NCBI GenBank assembly: GCA_021796315.1
Contig: JAJYOH010000006.1
Coordinates: 1 to 37,481 of the forward strand
Length of the DNA: 37,481 bases
Direction of reading: 5' to 3'
Source: Chloroflexota bacterium
GTDB taxonomy: Bacteria; Chloroflexota; Anaerolineae; Anaerolineales; Villigracilaceae
The notes beneath the pieces are model-generated. The model saw nothing but the letters and a program-made list of their open reading frames with translations. It was not told where the DNA came from and did no database searches. The translations under genes and the position numbers were made by a program. Below, in pieces: positions 1 through 10,669 of the stretch. Each line of letters opens with the position of its first letter. Positions within the stretch are counted from its first letter, which is position 1.

Positions 1-69
1 CGCAAGGATCGCCGTGACTTGTGCCTCTTTCAGATCGGCTTACGTTTCATTGACCGTTGCCTTCTCCAT
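1..69 (-). pseudogene. possible 5' end of a gene with an early stop
   Basis: On the minus strand an ATG at 69-67 follows a weak AAGG site and reads MEKATVNET, then TAA at 42-40, then an open stretch ADLKEAQVTAILA to the window edge in the same frame. Changing the TAA to a Tyr codon would give one continuous protein start. It lies 76 bases downstream of the FIST gene on the same strand. It may be a truncated gene, a sequencing error, or just a chance open frame; the sequence beyond the edge is not visible. Confidence 0.2.
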
Positions 70-145
70 TCATTACCTTTTTCACTACCGTTATTCTCTC
101 TTTAGAAGGAAACTGTCAGGTGGCTAGTCATTTTTTATCCAAACA

Positions 146-1303
146 TTATTTTTCTTCGCCAAATGCGATGACTACAATGTGCTGGTTCAGGAAACGCGGA
201 ATTGCGCCCTCCCTGCCGGGGACGATCTGCCCTAAAGTATACCCGCCTGCAATTGGCACATTTGCGCCGAGAATATCCTGTACCGCGGCAGCTTCCACAC
301 CGGGGTTGGACTTGAGAAGCATCTGCCAGGCTATATCCACAAGAACCAACGCGAAAGCAGGCTTGACATCACCCAGTGCAAGCAGGGCCTGTTGCGCGGC
401 ATGAGTGGCAGCCCTCTCACATGAGGCACGACTCCCGACCAACAGATACGCGTCGATGCCATCGCGGACAGTTGCGTTCATGCGGAAACTGCCATCTGCC
501 TCCACGCGGATCGGGGCACGCACGATCATATCCTCGCCCTGTTCCACGCCCAATGGATAAAGTCGCGCAAGGTAACTTAGCGGAGGAAAGGCCCAGTCGC
601 GGGCGGGATAACCAAACAGGTCGGCATAAGTCTCCGAAGCCGGGCGCCCGTCAAGGGTCCGGAGCCAGAAGCCGCGTGATCGTGTCACGCGGAACTGTTT
701 CCCCACCGAATCCCAACCATGACCGGATCCAATTCCGACTCGAATGTTCCCGCGCAAAAATGCAGCGGTCATGCTTCCAGTACCGGTCTGGCTTCCCGAC
801 ATTTGATAAGTGTTGCCAGTGTGCAGATCGCCGCTCGACAGCGCACCCGCAAGAGGCAAATGATCGGGCGGGATGGACGCGCAAAATTGTTCGGCATCGC
901 CGTTGAACCCATCGGCAAAAAAGAGCGCGGCGCTATTATCTTTTTTAGAGTCAGCCAGTTGCATCAAACGATTGGCCGTATCGCGTCCTGACTGGGCATA
1001 ACCGGGAAGCCAGTGAGCTTCGGCTTGAAAATCCCCATTTAATAAAGCCAGCACAACCGAATGCGGATGCTGACCTTCGCTTGTTAAACCGGCGGGGGCG
1101 CTGAATCCGATCAGCGGCGTGTCACCCAAAAGGCTCGATACACCGCTCACCACTTCGCGGGCTTGATATTGATTGGACGAGATCAAAATACCCAACGCTG
1201 GTGAGCCAGCGCCAAGGCGATTAAGAGCCTGATGCGCGGCTTGCAATCCGGCCTCGCGTCCATCGAGGGCTTGGGCAGATCCAACAGCGGCATGTAAAGT
1301 CAT
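146..1303 (-). CDS. FIST domain signal-sensing protein
   Basis: 385 residues, soluble, no signal peptide or membrane segment. The N-terminal half (roughly 1-190) fits a FIST_N domain, with the segment LGILISSNQYQ and the glycine-rich LPLAGALSSGD. The C-terminal half fits FIST_C, with the ending VPIAGGYTLGQIVPG. FIST proteins bind small ligands, possibly amino-acid-like, and are commonly linked to signalling proteins. The gene starts 30 bases after the stop of the large histidine kinase on the same strand, so the two are probably one operon and FIST may feed the kinase. ATG 1303-1301 has a weak AGGA 9 bases upstream. The ligand cannot be told from sequence. Confidence 0.8.
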   Translation of the reverse strand: MTLHAAVGSAQALDGREAGLQAAHQALNRLGAGSPALGILISSNQYQAREVVSGVSSLLGDTPLIGFSAPAGLTSEGQHPHSVVLALLNGDFQAEAHWLPGYAQSGRDTANRLMQLADSKKDNSAALFFADGFNGDAEQFCASIPPDHLPLAGALSSGDLHTGNTYQMSGSQTGTGSMTAAFLRGNIRVGIGSGHGWDSVGKQFRVTRSRGFWLRTLDGRPASETYADLFGYPARDWAFPPLSYLARLYPLGVEQGEDMIVRAPIRVEADGSFRMNATVRDGIDAYLLVGSRASCERAATHAAQQALLALGDVKPAFALVLVDIAWQMLLKSNPGVEAAAVQDILGANVPIAGGYTLGQIVPGREGAIPRFLNQHIVVIAFGEEK

Positions 1304-1333
1304 GAAGTCTTATCCTGATCTTTCACAGACGAA

Positions 1334-4300
1334 TTAATTCTCTGCAATCGGAACTGTAAAATGGAAAGTCGTGCCTTTGCGGAATTCACTATCGAACCAG
1401 ATGCGCCCGCCTTGCATCTCAACCAGGCTCTTGGTGATGTTCAAACCCAAACCGGTGCCGGGAGCCTCGCGCGCTTTCTGATCTTCGGAACGGAAAAACT
1501 TCTGGAAGATCTTTTGCTGATCTTCAGGAGTAATTCCAATTCCATCATCTTTTACCCACACATGCACAACTTTACGGGCGCCATCCGCGTCCCAGAGATT
1601 CTCGGAAGATTCCGCACCGATCACCAGCACGCCGCCTTCGGGCGTGTACTTGTTGGCATTGCTGACGAGGTTAGTCAACACCTGTCCAAGACGGGTGCGG
1701 TCACCCCATACCATCGGCAAGGCCGATGAAATTTCCGCTTGAATGGTCTGTTTCTTATCTTCCACCTGCCGTCGCGTTGAACGCACAACTTCATCCACAA
1801 GATCGTTAATGCCCACCGGTTTGAAATCCAGCCGCAAACGACCGGCCTCAATTTTAGAGTTATCGTTCAAGTCCGAAACCAGCGTGGACATGCGCTCCAC
1901 ATTCGAGCGGATCGTGTTCAAGAAATTCGATTGCATCTCATTGATCTGTCCAACCGCGCCGCCAGCCAGCAACTCTGTGTAACCTTTGATCGAAGTCATT
2001 GGGTTTTTAAGTTCATGCGCCACGAACGAAACAAACTCGCTCTTCGCCAGATTTGCACGTTCGACCTCGCCATAGAGTTGCGCATTTGAAATGGCAATGG
2101 CAGCATGGTCGCTAAGACGATTAAGAAATGCCAGGTCTTCCTGTGAATCGCTGGTGCTTTCCAACATCACCAAACCGATGACAGATGCCTCGCGACGAAT
2201 CGGGATGACAATCTGTGTGTGCGCACCCATCAGCAATCCACCGCCTGTGCTCGCATCCAACGGGACCCTTTGCGGGAGTCCCGTTTCGACAGCATTTTTC
2301 AACGAAGGAAGATTCAACGGCATGGCCTGTTCCGTGTATCCGTTCAGGTTGCCCTCATAACCTTGTTGGGCAACAATACGTAACTTCCCATCTTCCAACA
2401 TACCGATCAATCCGGCCTCGGCCCTGGACTGGCGCATGGCCCACTCAAGCGTGATGCGCATGGCGCGATCCATTTCAAGGCTGGCATTGAGTTCGCGGTC
2501 AATGCGTTGCATGACGGATAATTCTTCCACGCGCGCCGCCAATGCCTGATCGGTCAAAGTATATAAGCGGGCGTTCTCCATGGCAACCGCGGCCTGGCCT
2601 GCAAACGCGGTCAACAAAGTCTGGTCCTCTTCCACGAACGGCAAACCATCGCGGCGATTGATGACTTCGACCACGCCCATCACGTTATCTTTGATCTGCA
2701 AAGGAACTGCCAGTAATGAACGTGTGGCAAAGCCGGTTTGATCGTCTGTCCTGGCATTCCATCCTGATGAACGTCTGACATCGTTCTCCATCACGGGGCC
2801 GCGTGTACTGACAGCGCGTCCCACAATACCGCTGCCTGGCGCTAGGCGTTGACCAAGCAAATCTTTCGCCACCGGGCCAACCGTCACTTTAAAGATAAGT
2901 TCGCCCGTTTGTTCATCCAACAGGAAGAGACTGCCCGCTTCGCAATTTAGAATATTGACCGCACTCTCCAACACATTTTGGAGCAAAGGCTCAAGTTCCA
3001 GTGTGGAGGTGAGCCGCCGCGTCACATCGTTTAGTGTGGTTAGCTGACGAGCGCGTTGCTGCGTTTCCTGAAGCAAACGAGCCTTCACAATGGCGCCAGC
3101 GGTCTGGTTGGCAATGGCTTGAAGAATATCAAGTTGGCCGCGCGTATAAGTAGTGGCAGGATCGCGGCTGCCTACGCTCAATGCGCCAATTGACTCGGCG
3201 CCCGCGTTGAGCGGAACGCCCATCCAGGCATAGACACCTTCTGTTTCAGGCGCAAGTCCGCGCACCTGATTCTCGCGCACATAATCCTGCGTCTGGATCG
3301 GGCGGCCCCTGCGAATAACATCCGGTGCAAGGCCTGTATTGGGAGGAAACGGAACATTTTCCCGACTGGTAATCCGGTCATTGTTCTCCACCGCAAAACC
3401 ATAGTAATAATAATCATTGTCTTTGTTATAAAGCGTGATATGAAAATGAGAGGTTGGGATGATTTGTGCGGTCTGGGCATATATCAACTCCAACACATCA
3501 TCGAAGGTTACGGTGATGTTTACGCCTTGCGAAACACGCGTCAGTGCGTTCATTTCCTGTACGCGCCGCTCAAGGTTTGCGACCGTCTGCATACGCTGAA
3601 TGGCCACGGAGGCCTGATCGGCCAGATTTTCCAAGAAGCTTAAATCGCGAGGGGTATAAGGTTGATCAGAGAGGCGCGGACCAAGCGCCAGCCAGCCGAC
3701 CGACTGTCCACTTGCAGGGAGAGCCACAAACAAGCGCGCGCCCAGCAAGGCAAGGCGAGTTTGTTCCAGTTTGAGACTGGCCGGCAACGATGCGCCGTCC
3801 AGATAGAGCGGCAATTTCTCGGTGGCAAAATATTTCGCAAGCGGACTGCTGGACGAAAAACGAATATCAGTGCTGGCACGATTATCGTCTGCCAGCTGAG
3901 GAACATATTGATCATTGAGCAGATCATAAGTAAAGATGTGAATGCGATCCGGCGCCAGCGTAGATATGATCTGTTGGCGCAGCACCCGCCCAATGGTCGA
4001 GAGATCGAGCGCACTGGTCAGGTCGTGGGTAAATTTTTGAAGGCTTTCAGAATATACACGTTGGCCGCGGAAAAAGATTGCATCCACAAAATTTTGCAGC
4101 CGCTGACGTATCGGTTCCAACAGAATCGCCACCAAAAAAACGAGGCCGCCAATCCAAAGAGGATGCGTGGAAGGCATCGCAACGGAAAAAATCAAACTAA
4201 GGCCGCTGACCAATAATGCATATCCACCAACGATCAAAATAGAAAGAAGGAGATACAAGATACCCTGCCGCACCCAATCATCTGTGCGAACGAAGCGGAA

Positions 4301-5323
4301 ACGCAAAATTGCATAACCAATGGTAAACGGGAATAGAAGGATGGGGAAGAAAAGATAAGATTTGAAACTAAACAGGTCATAAGGCGAGGTCAACAGCCAC
4401 ACAGTAATCGGAGTAAAAGCGACCAGCGTGCCCGTCAGAATGAAGCGAGCCTGCGTCTTGACCACCGGCGATGTTGCCATCACACTATAGTAAATATTGA
4501 TCGCCAGGTAAAAAAGAATGGCAATTGCAACAAAAATATAAATATATCGCCAGGCGATGATATACGCCGTGGGTTGGGAAAAATTAAAAAGAGTGGTGTA
4601 GGCGTAGCCGGTCAGGATTAACCCAAGAACCAATCCCAGCCAGCGCAGATATGGCCGCACCGCCACAAAACGTATTTCCTGCGGAAAGGAAACAGCCAGG
4701 GTAAAGATGGCGCCACCCGCAACAGCACAGCCTAAAGTCCAGATATAGGTCAGATAATGAGTTGTAAAAAGATCAAAGAGGGAACCAGTGATGATACTTA
4801 ATGAAGATGCGAAAAGCGCAAAAGCGCGGCCAGGCGCCTCGGTACGACGCAATCCGAATATCCAAAGGCTAATAACAAGAAAGAATAAACTTAAGACAGT
4901 GGGAATAACGAAATAGGAAGTTTGATCTTCGGATGGAAAGGCATTTAACTTTACTTGAAATATTTTCTGCTGCCCTTGTGCGGTGCGAATGGTCACCGGA
5001 ATCGATTCCCCTGGGAAGAAGCGGCTTAGAATACTTTGAACTTCGGATGCGCTATGGACATTTACGCCGTTGACTGCAATCAATTGGTCGCCGAGTTTGA
5101 CACCTTGATTATAGAGGTCCCAATTGATACTCTCCCCGCTGGGAGCGGCGCCATTAAAAACCAGGGTGTGTTCGTAAAATGCTCCAAGGAAAGGCGTCTT
5201 TATCCAGGATGTGGCAAAAAAGAGCGCAAGGATAAAAGCCGCAACCGCCAGGAGTTGATAAGCGACAACAATGACCTGAAGGGCCTGATCAAGAAGTATA
5301 TTGGAACGCTCGGAAGAAAACAT
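1334..5323 (-). CDS. large membrane multi-GAF sensor histidine kinase
   Basis: 1329 residues from the ATG at 5323. Order: a membrane segment near residue 20-40; an extracytoplasmic PDZ-like region about 55-130 (LGDQLIAVNG); about eight further membrane segments to about 405; then four GAF-like domains separated by short helices (about 430-590, 600-760, 765-930, 940-1090); a HisKA domain with phospho-acceptor His1103 in FVAHELKNP; and an HATPase with N box NLVSNANKY, G1 box DDGIGI, F box FQKFF and G2 box GTGLGL. All catalytic boxes are intact. No receiver or response regulator gene is next to it; the FIST gene follows in the same direction. A longer reading from TTG 5356 exists, but the TATACT hexamer at 5364-5359 would put transcription start past that codon. 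Confidence 0.85.
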   Translation of the reverse strand: MFSSERSNILLDQALQVIVVAYQLLAVAAFILALFFATSWIKTPFLGAFYEHTLVFNGAAPSGESINWDLYNQGVKLGDQLIAVNGVNVHSASEVQSILSRFFPGESIPVTIRTAQGQQKIFQVKLNAFPSEDQTSYFVIPTVLSLFFLVISLWIFGLRRTEAPGRAFALFASSLSIITGSLFDLFTTHYLTYIWTLGCAVAGGAIFTLAVSFPQEIRFVAVRPYLRWLGLVLGLILTGYAYTTLFNFSQPTAYIIAWRYIYIFVAIAILFYLAINIYYSVMATSPVVKTQARFILTGTLVAFTPITVWLLTSPYDLFSFKSYLFFPILLFPFTIGYAILRFRFVRTDDWVRQGILYLLLSILIVGGYALLVSGLSLIFSVAMPSTHPLWIGGLVFLVAILLEPIRQRLQNFVDAIFFRGQRVYSESLQKFTHDLTSALDLSTIGRVLRQQIISTLAPDRIHIFTYDLLNDQYVPQLADDNRASTDIRFSSSSPLAKYFATEKLPLYLDGASLPASLKLEQTRLALLGARLFVALPASGQSVGWLALGPRLSDQPYTPRDLSFLENLADQASVAIQRMQTVANLERRVQEMNALTRVSQGVNITVTFDDVLELIYAQTAQIIPTSHFHITLYNKDNDYYYYGFAVENNDRITSRENVPFPPNTGLAPDVIRRGRPIQTQDYVRENQVRGLAPETEGVYAWMGVPLNAGAESIGALSVGSRDPATTYTRGQLDILQAIANQTAGAIVKARLLQETQQRARQLTTLNDVTRRLTSTLELEPLLQNVLESAVNILNCEAGSLFLLDEQTGELIFKVTVGPVAKDLLGQRLAPGSGIVGRAVSTRGPVMENDVRRSSGWNARTDDQTGFATRSLLAVPLQIKDNVMGVVEVINRRDGLPFVEEDQTLLTAFAGQAAVAMENARLYTLTDQALAARVEELSVMQRIDRELNASLEMDRAMRITLEWAMRQSRAEAGLIGMLEDGKLRIVAQQGYEGNLNGYTEQAMPLNLPSLKNAVETGLPQRVPLDASTGGGLLMGAHTQIVIPIRREASVIGLVMLESTSDSQEDLAFLNRLSDHAAIAISNAQLYGEVERANLAKSEFVSFVAHELKNPMTSIKGYTELLAGGAVGQINEMQSNFLNTIRSNVERMSTLVSDLNDNSKIEAGRLRLDFKPVGINDLVDEVVRSTRRQVEDKKQTIQAEISSALPMVWGDRTRLGQVLTNLVSNANKYTPEGGVLVIGAESSENLWDADGARKVVHVWVKDDGIGITPEDQQKIFQKFFRSEDQKAREAPGTGLGLNITKSLVEMQGGRIWFDSEFRKGTTFHFTVPIAEN

Positions 5324-5358
5324 GCTTTTTGAAAGAGTTACCAAACGGACCTGCAAGT

Positions 5359-5364
5359 AGTATA
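5359..5364 (-). promoter_or_regulatory. possible -10 box of the histidine kinase gene
   Basis: TATACT reading on the minus strand, about 35 bases before the ATG at 5323. No convincing -35 hexamer is visible at 16-18 bases, so the site rests on the -10 alone. Confidence 0.35.
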
Positions 5365-5524
5365 GATGATGAGAAAAATTGTACTCAGATTATTATTGAA
5401 AAGTATGCTACTTTCATGACAAAGATCACCGCTTGTTGGATAAACTAAATTTGCAGGAAGAAGTCACGAGTAAAAAAATTATAATTCCGACCCAGGTGTT
5501 TATTAAATACACTACAAAACATAC

Positions 5525-5550
5525 GGGGTGGACTTTTAAAAGTCCACCCC
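5525..5550 (-). terminator. perfect palindrome after gyrB, probable terminator
   Basis: A perfect 26-base palindrome: GGGGTGGAC, then TTTTAAAA, then GTCCACCCC. It begins 20 bases past the gyrB stop and could form a 9-bp GC-rich stem with a TTTTAAAA loop. The following minus-strand bases (GTATGTTTTG) give only a weak U tract. It may equally be a dispersed palindromic repeat used as a terminator. Confidence 0.55.
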
Positions 5551-5569
5551 GCTTTGTTCAAAAGACAGA

Positions 5570-7522
<1,953 letters not shown>

Positions 7523-7544
7523 CTACAAGCAATGACAAATAATA

Positions 7545-8546
7545 TTAAGCCTGTTGTGTTGGCTGCTTCGGTAAACTTGAATGCATCCGATCGAGCACAG
7601 TTTGAATCCAATCCGTCATATCACGGTAATAAACAAAAGATGAAGCCAGTAAGGCAGTGGTGACAAAAGCATGGCCCAGGATTCCGATCAGCGTCAGCCA
7701 GGAGTCGTCAGATGGAATGGCCCACAAAAAATTCAGGCCGATCCCGACCATAAGAATCGTCAGGACGAAGAGGCTGCTGGACGGCATGGAAAACCGCGCC
7801 GTTTGAAAGCAGGTCATGATGGAAGCGACCGCATTTTGTTTGCGGACGAACATTCCAAGCGACGAGAAAAAAATCGGCACAACCAGCCACATGGACAGGA
7901 ATCCAAGAAAGAGCAGGACACCCTGTCCGATTAACGGATTAATCATAAAGATGAGATAAAGAACAAAAACGGCGGGCATGCCCACGGTCCAGAAAAGAAG
8001 CGACCAGATCAACGAGTAAGCAATCGTCTGAACGACAGCGCGTCCAACAGAAATTTGTGAATCTGAAGTCAAGACAAGTCCGGCGATCCATCGAAAATAC
8101 AATCCGCCAAATACCCACCCGGCAAGAATAAACAGCAACATCCCTGCATAAAAGTGAACAAGGGTATCCACTTGTACAGTTAATGGCGCGCCAAATGGGG
8201 TTTGAATTGAACCTTTACTGCTGATCAGACTGGAAACGCCGATCGGCAAAGTACGCAGAGCCGAGAATATATTGACCTGATTCAAAGACGTTTGCATTTG
8301 ATCCAACGATTGAAGGTCAGGCGCTGCAACACCGGTATCTGCAAACAACTTTTTAACCTCGCCGAGGGTGGTCACAAATAACTGGGAAACGCTAAGATGC
8401 GGGCCCAGCCACAAAAAAAGGTCAAGGGCAAGCGGAAAAAGAATGGCCGTTATATGCCCTGCAATGGCGTCGAAGCCGGTTCTCAACGACATGATAATAC
8501 TGGGCGGTGGCGGTAAAAGTGTCGTCTCGTTTTTTGATGATTCCAT
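7545..8546 (-). CDS. polytopic membrane protein, function unknown
   Basis: 333 residues. After a short polar N-terminus come a hydrophobic segment (about 33-50), an extracytoplasmic-looking stretch of about 90 residues (50-135), and then five or six membrane segments (about 140-165, 188-215, 215-250, 262-285, 288-312). The C-terminus is polar. No catalytic motif is recognised; the organisation (long loop then a cluster of helices) is that of a small unnamed membrane protein family. It precedes gyrB in the same direction. The ATG at 8546 has no Shine-Dalgarno, but a TAGAAT hexamer sits at 8561-8556. Confidence 0.7.
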   Translation of the reverse strand: MESSKNETTLLPPPPSIIMSLRTGFDAIAGHITAILFPLALDLFLWLGPHLSVSQLFVTTLGEVKKLFADTGVAAPDLQSLDQMQTSLNQVNIFSALRTLPIGVSSLISSKGSIQTPFGAPLTVQVDTLVHFYAGMLLFILAGWVFGGLYFRWIAGLVLTSDSQISVGRAVVQTIAYSLIWSLLFWTVGMPAVFVLYLIFMINPLIGQGVLLFLGFLSMWLVVPIFFSSLGMFVRKQNAVASIMTCFQTARFSMPSSSLFVLTILMVGIGLNFLWAIPSDDSWLTLIGILGHAFVTTALLASSFVYYRDMTDWIQTVLDRMHSSLPKQPTQQA

Positions 8547-8555
8547 AGCCTTTTG

Positions 8556-8561
8556 ATTCTA
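8556..8561 (-). promoter_or_regulatory. extended -10 box, membrane protein-gyrB operon
   Basis: TGG-TAGAAT on the minus strand (TGn extended -10), nine bases before the ATG at 8546. Transcription would start within a few bases of the start codon, so the mRNA is nearly or fully leaderless. Confidence 0.5.
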
Positions 8562-8645
8562 CCATACCCATGCAGACATCCGCAAATCTGTTCTACTTTT
8601 GCAGCATCGCTTGTTCAATGGCGTGATTCGTTCGGCTAAATCGGG

Positions 8646-8651
8646 TAGAAT
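8646..8651 (+). promoter_or_regulatory. -10 box of a probable leaderless gene
   Basis: TAGAAT ends seven bases before the ATG at 8659, leaving no room for a Shine-Dalgarno site. It is divergent from the similar box at 8561-8556. Confidence 0.5.
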
Positions 8652-8658
8652 CCGGGTT

Positions 8659-9474
8659 ATGCAGGAACAACAACGTTATCTTCCAGATGCAAATCATGTA
8701 GGAGTATTGGCGGCAGTCGTTCTGCTCACCTACGCTTTGGATCATCTGGTCAAGGCGCCGGGCATCACTTTGACCCTGACACTGCCCGGCTTCTATTTTG
8801 CCTATCCGCTAACCCTCAGCACAGCCATGACTTTGATGGCATCCGGCCTGGCTGCCGCTGGGATGGACTGGCTGCTACACAGCCACCCATCCCTTCAAGA
8901 TCAACGGGCTTTCGAGCATTGGCTGCTCCCCACATTGACCACTTTTATCCTGGGCATATTACTCAATATTCTGCCTGTTGGAACTTCATGGTGGATTGGC
9001 TTTGCATTAAGCGCCAGCATTTTGATCTCAGTCTTCCTGGCTGAGTACATCACTGTCGACCCGGGCGCGCCAAATTATCCGCTTGCTTCGGCGGGGTTGA
9101 TCGCTCTTTCGTACGCATTGTTCGTTCTTCTGGTGATCGCCTTGCGCACCGGCGGCGCTCGCTTGTTTTTGATGATCCCTGCTATTTTTCTAGCTTCCGG
9201 CCTGGTATCGCTTCGGACTCTGCATCTGCGTTTGAGCGGACGCTGGGAGTTCCCGTGGTCAATCGGCATTGGCATTGTCTGCGCGCAAATCGCAGGCGGA
9301 GTACATTACTGGCCGTTATCATCTGTTCAGTTCGGGCTGCTCTTGCTGGGTCCGCTTTATGCGCTGACGACGCTTGCTTACAGCCTCAGTGAAGACATCC
9401 CTGTAAAGCGGGCATTGACCGAACCGGGCATTATCCTGGCCGTTGCCTGGGGCGCGGCTATTTTCATCCGCTGA
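8659..9474 (+). CDS. polytopic membrane protein, function unknown
   Basis: 271 residues, almost entirely hydrophobic, with about eight predicted membrane segments (roughly residues 15-30, 40-70, 88-108, 112-130, 142-165, 168-185, 205-225, 230-250, 255-270). I do not recognise catalytic residues. The reading frame extends upstream to 8599, but ATG 8659 is chosen because the TAGAAT box at 8646-8651 would start transcription there. The stop TGA shares its A with the ATG of the JAMM gene (TGATG), so the two are translationally coupled and probably act together. Confidence 0.65.
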   Translation: MQEQQRYLPDANHVGVLAAVVLLTYALDHLVKAPGITLTLTLPGFYFAYPLTLSTAMTLMASGLAAAGMDWLLHSHPSLQDQRAFEHWLLPTLTTFILGILLNILPVGTSWWIGFALSASILISVFLAEYITVDPGAPNYPLASAGLIALSYALFVLLVIALRTGGARLFLMIPAIFLASGLVSLRTLHLRLSGRWEFPWSIGIGIVCAQIAGGVHYWPLSSVQFGLLLLGPLYALTTLAYSLSEDIPVKRALTEPGIILAVAWGAAIFIR

Positions 9475-9872
9475 TGAAAATCAATTTTAAAGACTGGGAC
9501 GCAATGTGCGTCCATGTTGAAAATAATGCGCCGCTTGAAGCGTGTGGCCTATTAGCTGGCAAAAATAATTCGGTGGAAAAAGTTTTCTTGATCACGAATC
9601 AAGCCCAAAGTCCGGTACGGTTTCGGATGGATCCGACGGAACAACTTAACGCTTTAGAGTGGATCGATGTAAACGGATTGGAATTGCTTGCCATCTTCCA
9701 CTCGCATCCTGCCGGACCTGAAACGGTTTCCGCTACCGATATTGAAGAGGCCGCTTATCCCGTTGTCAACATCATCTGGTCGCCCAATAATGGATCATGG
9801 CAGGCCCGTGGTTTCAGGATCGAAGGTGGACGCACCACTGAAGTAGAACTGCAAATCGTCAAAGGCGAGTAA
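9474..9872 (+). CDS. JAMM/MPN-domain metallopeptidase
   Basis: 132 residues, a single-domain Mov34/MPN/PAD-1 protein. The complete JAMM zinc motif is visible: Glu22 in PLEACGLL, then His76-Ser-His78, seven residues, Ser86 and Asp89. Bacterial members of this family cut isopeptide or peptide bonds next to small ubiquitin-like sulphur carriers (MoaD, ThiS, CysO type). No such carrier or E1-like enzyme is in this window, so the substrate is unknown. Its start overlaps the stop of the upstream membrane protein by one base; plsY follows 52 bases later with its own ribosome-binding site. Confidence 0.85.
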   Translation: MKINFKDWDAMCVHVENNAPLEACGLLAGKNNSVEKVFLITNQAQSPVRFRMDPTEQLNALEWIDVNGLELLAIFHSHPAGPETVSATDIEEAAYPVVNIIWSPNNGSWQARGFRIEGGRTTEVELQIVKGE

Positions 9873-9924
9873 CCTGGCACGCCTTCTTGTGTTACCAGTC
9901 ATAGTCCAACTTGGAGGAACGTTC

Positions 9925-10602
9925 ATGCAAATGATTATAGATGCCGGCATCGTGGTGTTGGCGTATCTTTTTGGCTCGATCCCATTCGGACTTCTGGTGG
10001 TAAAGCTAAGCACAGGCAAAGACATTCGCCAGGTTGCAAGCGGGCGCACCGGTGGAACAAATGCCATGCGCGCCGCAGGTTGTTGGGCCGGTGTGGCAAC
10101 GGCCCTCTTTGATATCTTCAAAGGGATTGCTGCGGTTTGGGTGGCACGGTCTCTCACACCCAATATTTGGATCGAAGTGCTTGCTCCGATTGCCGCTGTG
10201 CTCGGACACAATTATTCCATCTTTCTCGCGGAACGCGATGCCAATGGAAAACTGCGTTTGCGCGGCGGTGCGGGCGGCGCTCCCACAGCTGGTGGAGCGA
10301 TTGGGTTGTTTTGGCCTTCATGGTGGTTGATTCTCTACGGTGTACCGATACCAATATTGATGTTCTTTGGCGTAGGCTATGCTTCGTTGACAACGCTCAG
10401 CATTGCTTTGACTGCTTCCGTTATTTTCGCCGTGCTTTATTTTCTTGGGTATGCTCCGTGGCAATATATCCTGTACGGAATTGCAACCTTCCTGATTCTT
10501 CTTTGGGCCTTGCGCCCAAACATGAAGGCCTTAATGGAAGGGCGCGAAAGATTCCACGGCTGGCGTCCATGGAAAAAGAAAGAAGAAACACAGGAAGAAT
10601 AG
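9925..10602 (+). CDS. plsY: acyl-phosphate:glycerol-3-phosphate acyltransferase PlsY
   Basis: 225 residues, integral membrane. PlsY transfers an acyl group from acyl-phosphate to glycerol 3-phosphate, the first step of phospholipid synthesis in most bacteria. Visible family motifs: GSIPFG and SGRTGGTNAMRAAG (motif 1), a GHNYSIF segment, the glycine-rich loop RGGAGGAPTAGG (motif 2), and near the end RPNMKALMEGRE (motif 3). Motif 2 has Ala where most relatives have Lys in GGKG. ATG 9925 is chosen over GTG 9889 because TTGGAGGA at 9911-9918 sits seven bases before it. The charged C-terminal tail is cytoplasmic. Confidence 0.92.
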   Translation: MQMIIDAGIVVLAYLFGSIPFGLLVVKLSTGKDIRQVASGRTGGTNAMRAAGCWAGVATALFDIFKGIAAVWVARSLTPNIWIEVLAPIAAVLGHNYSIFLAERDANGKLRLRGGAGGAPTAGGAIGLFWPSWWLILYGVPIPILMFFGVGYASLTTLSIALTASVIFAVLYFLGYAPWQYILYGIATFLILLWALRPNMKALMEGRERFHGWRPWKKKEETQEE

Positions 10603-10620
10603 AAGAACGGATATTAAAGC

Positions 10621-10652
10621 AACAACCCGACACGGTTTTATGTCGGGTTGTT
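10621..10652. terminator. hairpin between convergent plsY and MBL genes
   Basis: Perfect 12-bp inverted repeat (10621-10632 with 10641-10652, AACAACCCGACA arm) with an 8-base loop. It lies 18 bases after plsY and 17 bases past the stop of the convergent MBL gene, so it can serve both. Confidence 0.75.
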
Positions 10653-10669
10653 TGATTATAAAAACTAAG

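Noticed and set aside
57..404. Plus-strand open frame of 115 codons
   Set aside because: It is antisense to the FIST gene, with no ribosome-binding site and no recognisable protein.
3662..4216. Plus-strand open frame of 184 codons
   Set aside because: It lies opposite the histidine kinase, is rich in Arg/Gln from the reverse of that gene, and has no start signals.
5480..5485. TATAAT on the plus strand between gyrB and the kinase
   Set aside because: No plus-strand gene follows; AATTATAATT is self-complementary and the region is simply AT-rich.
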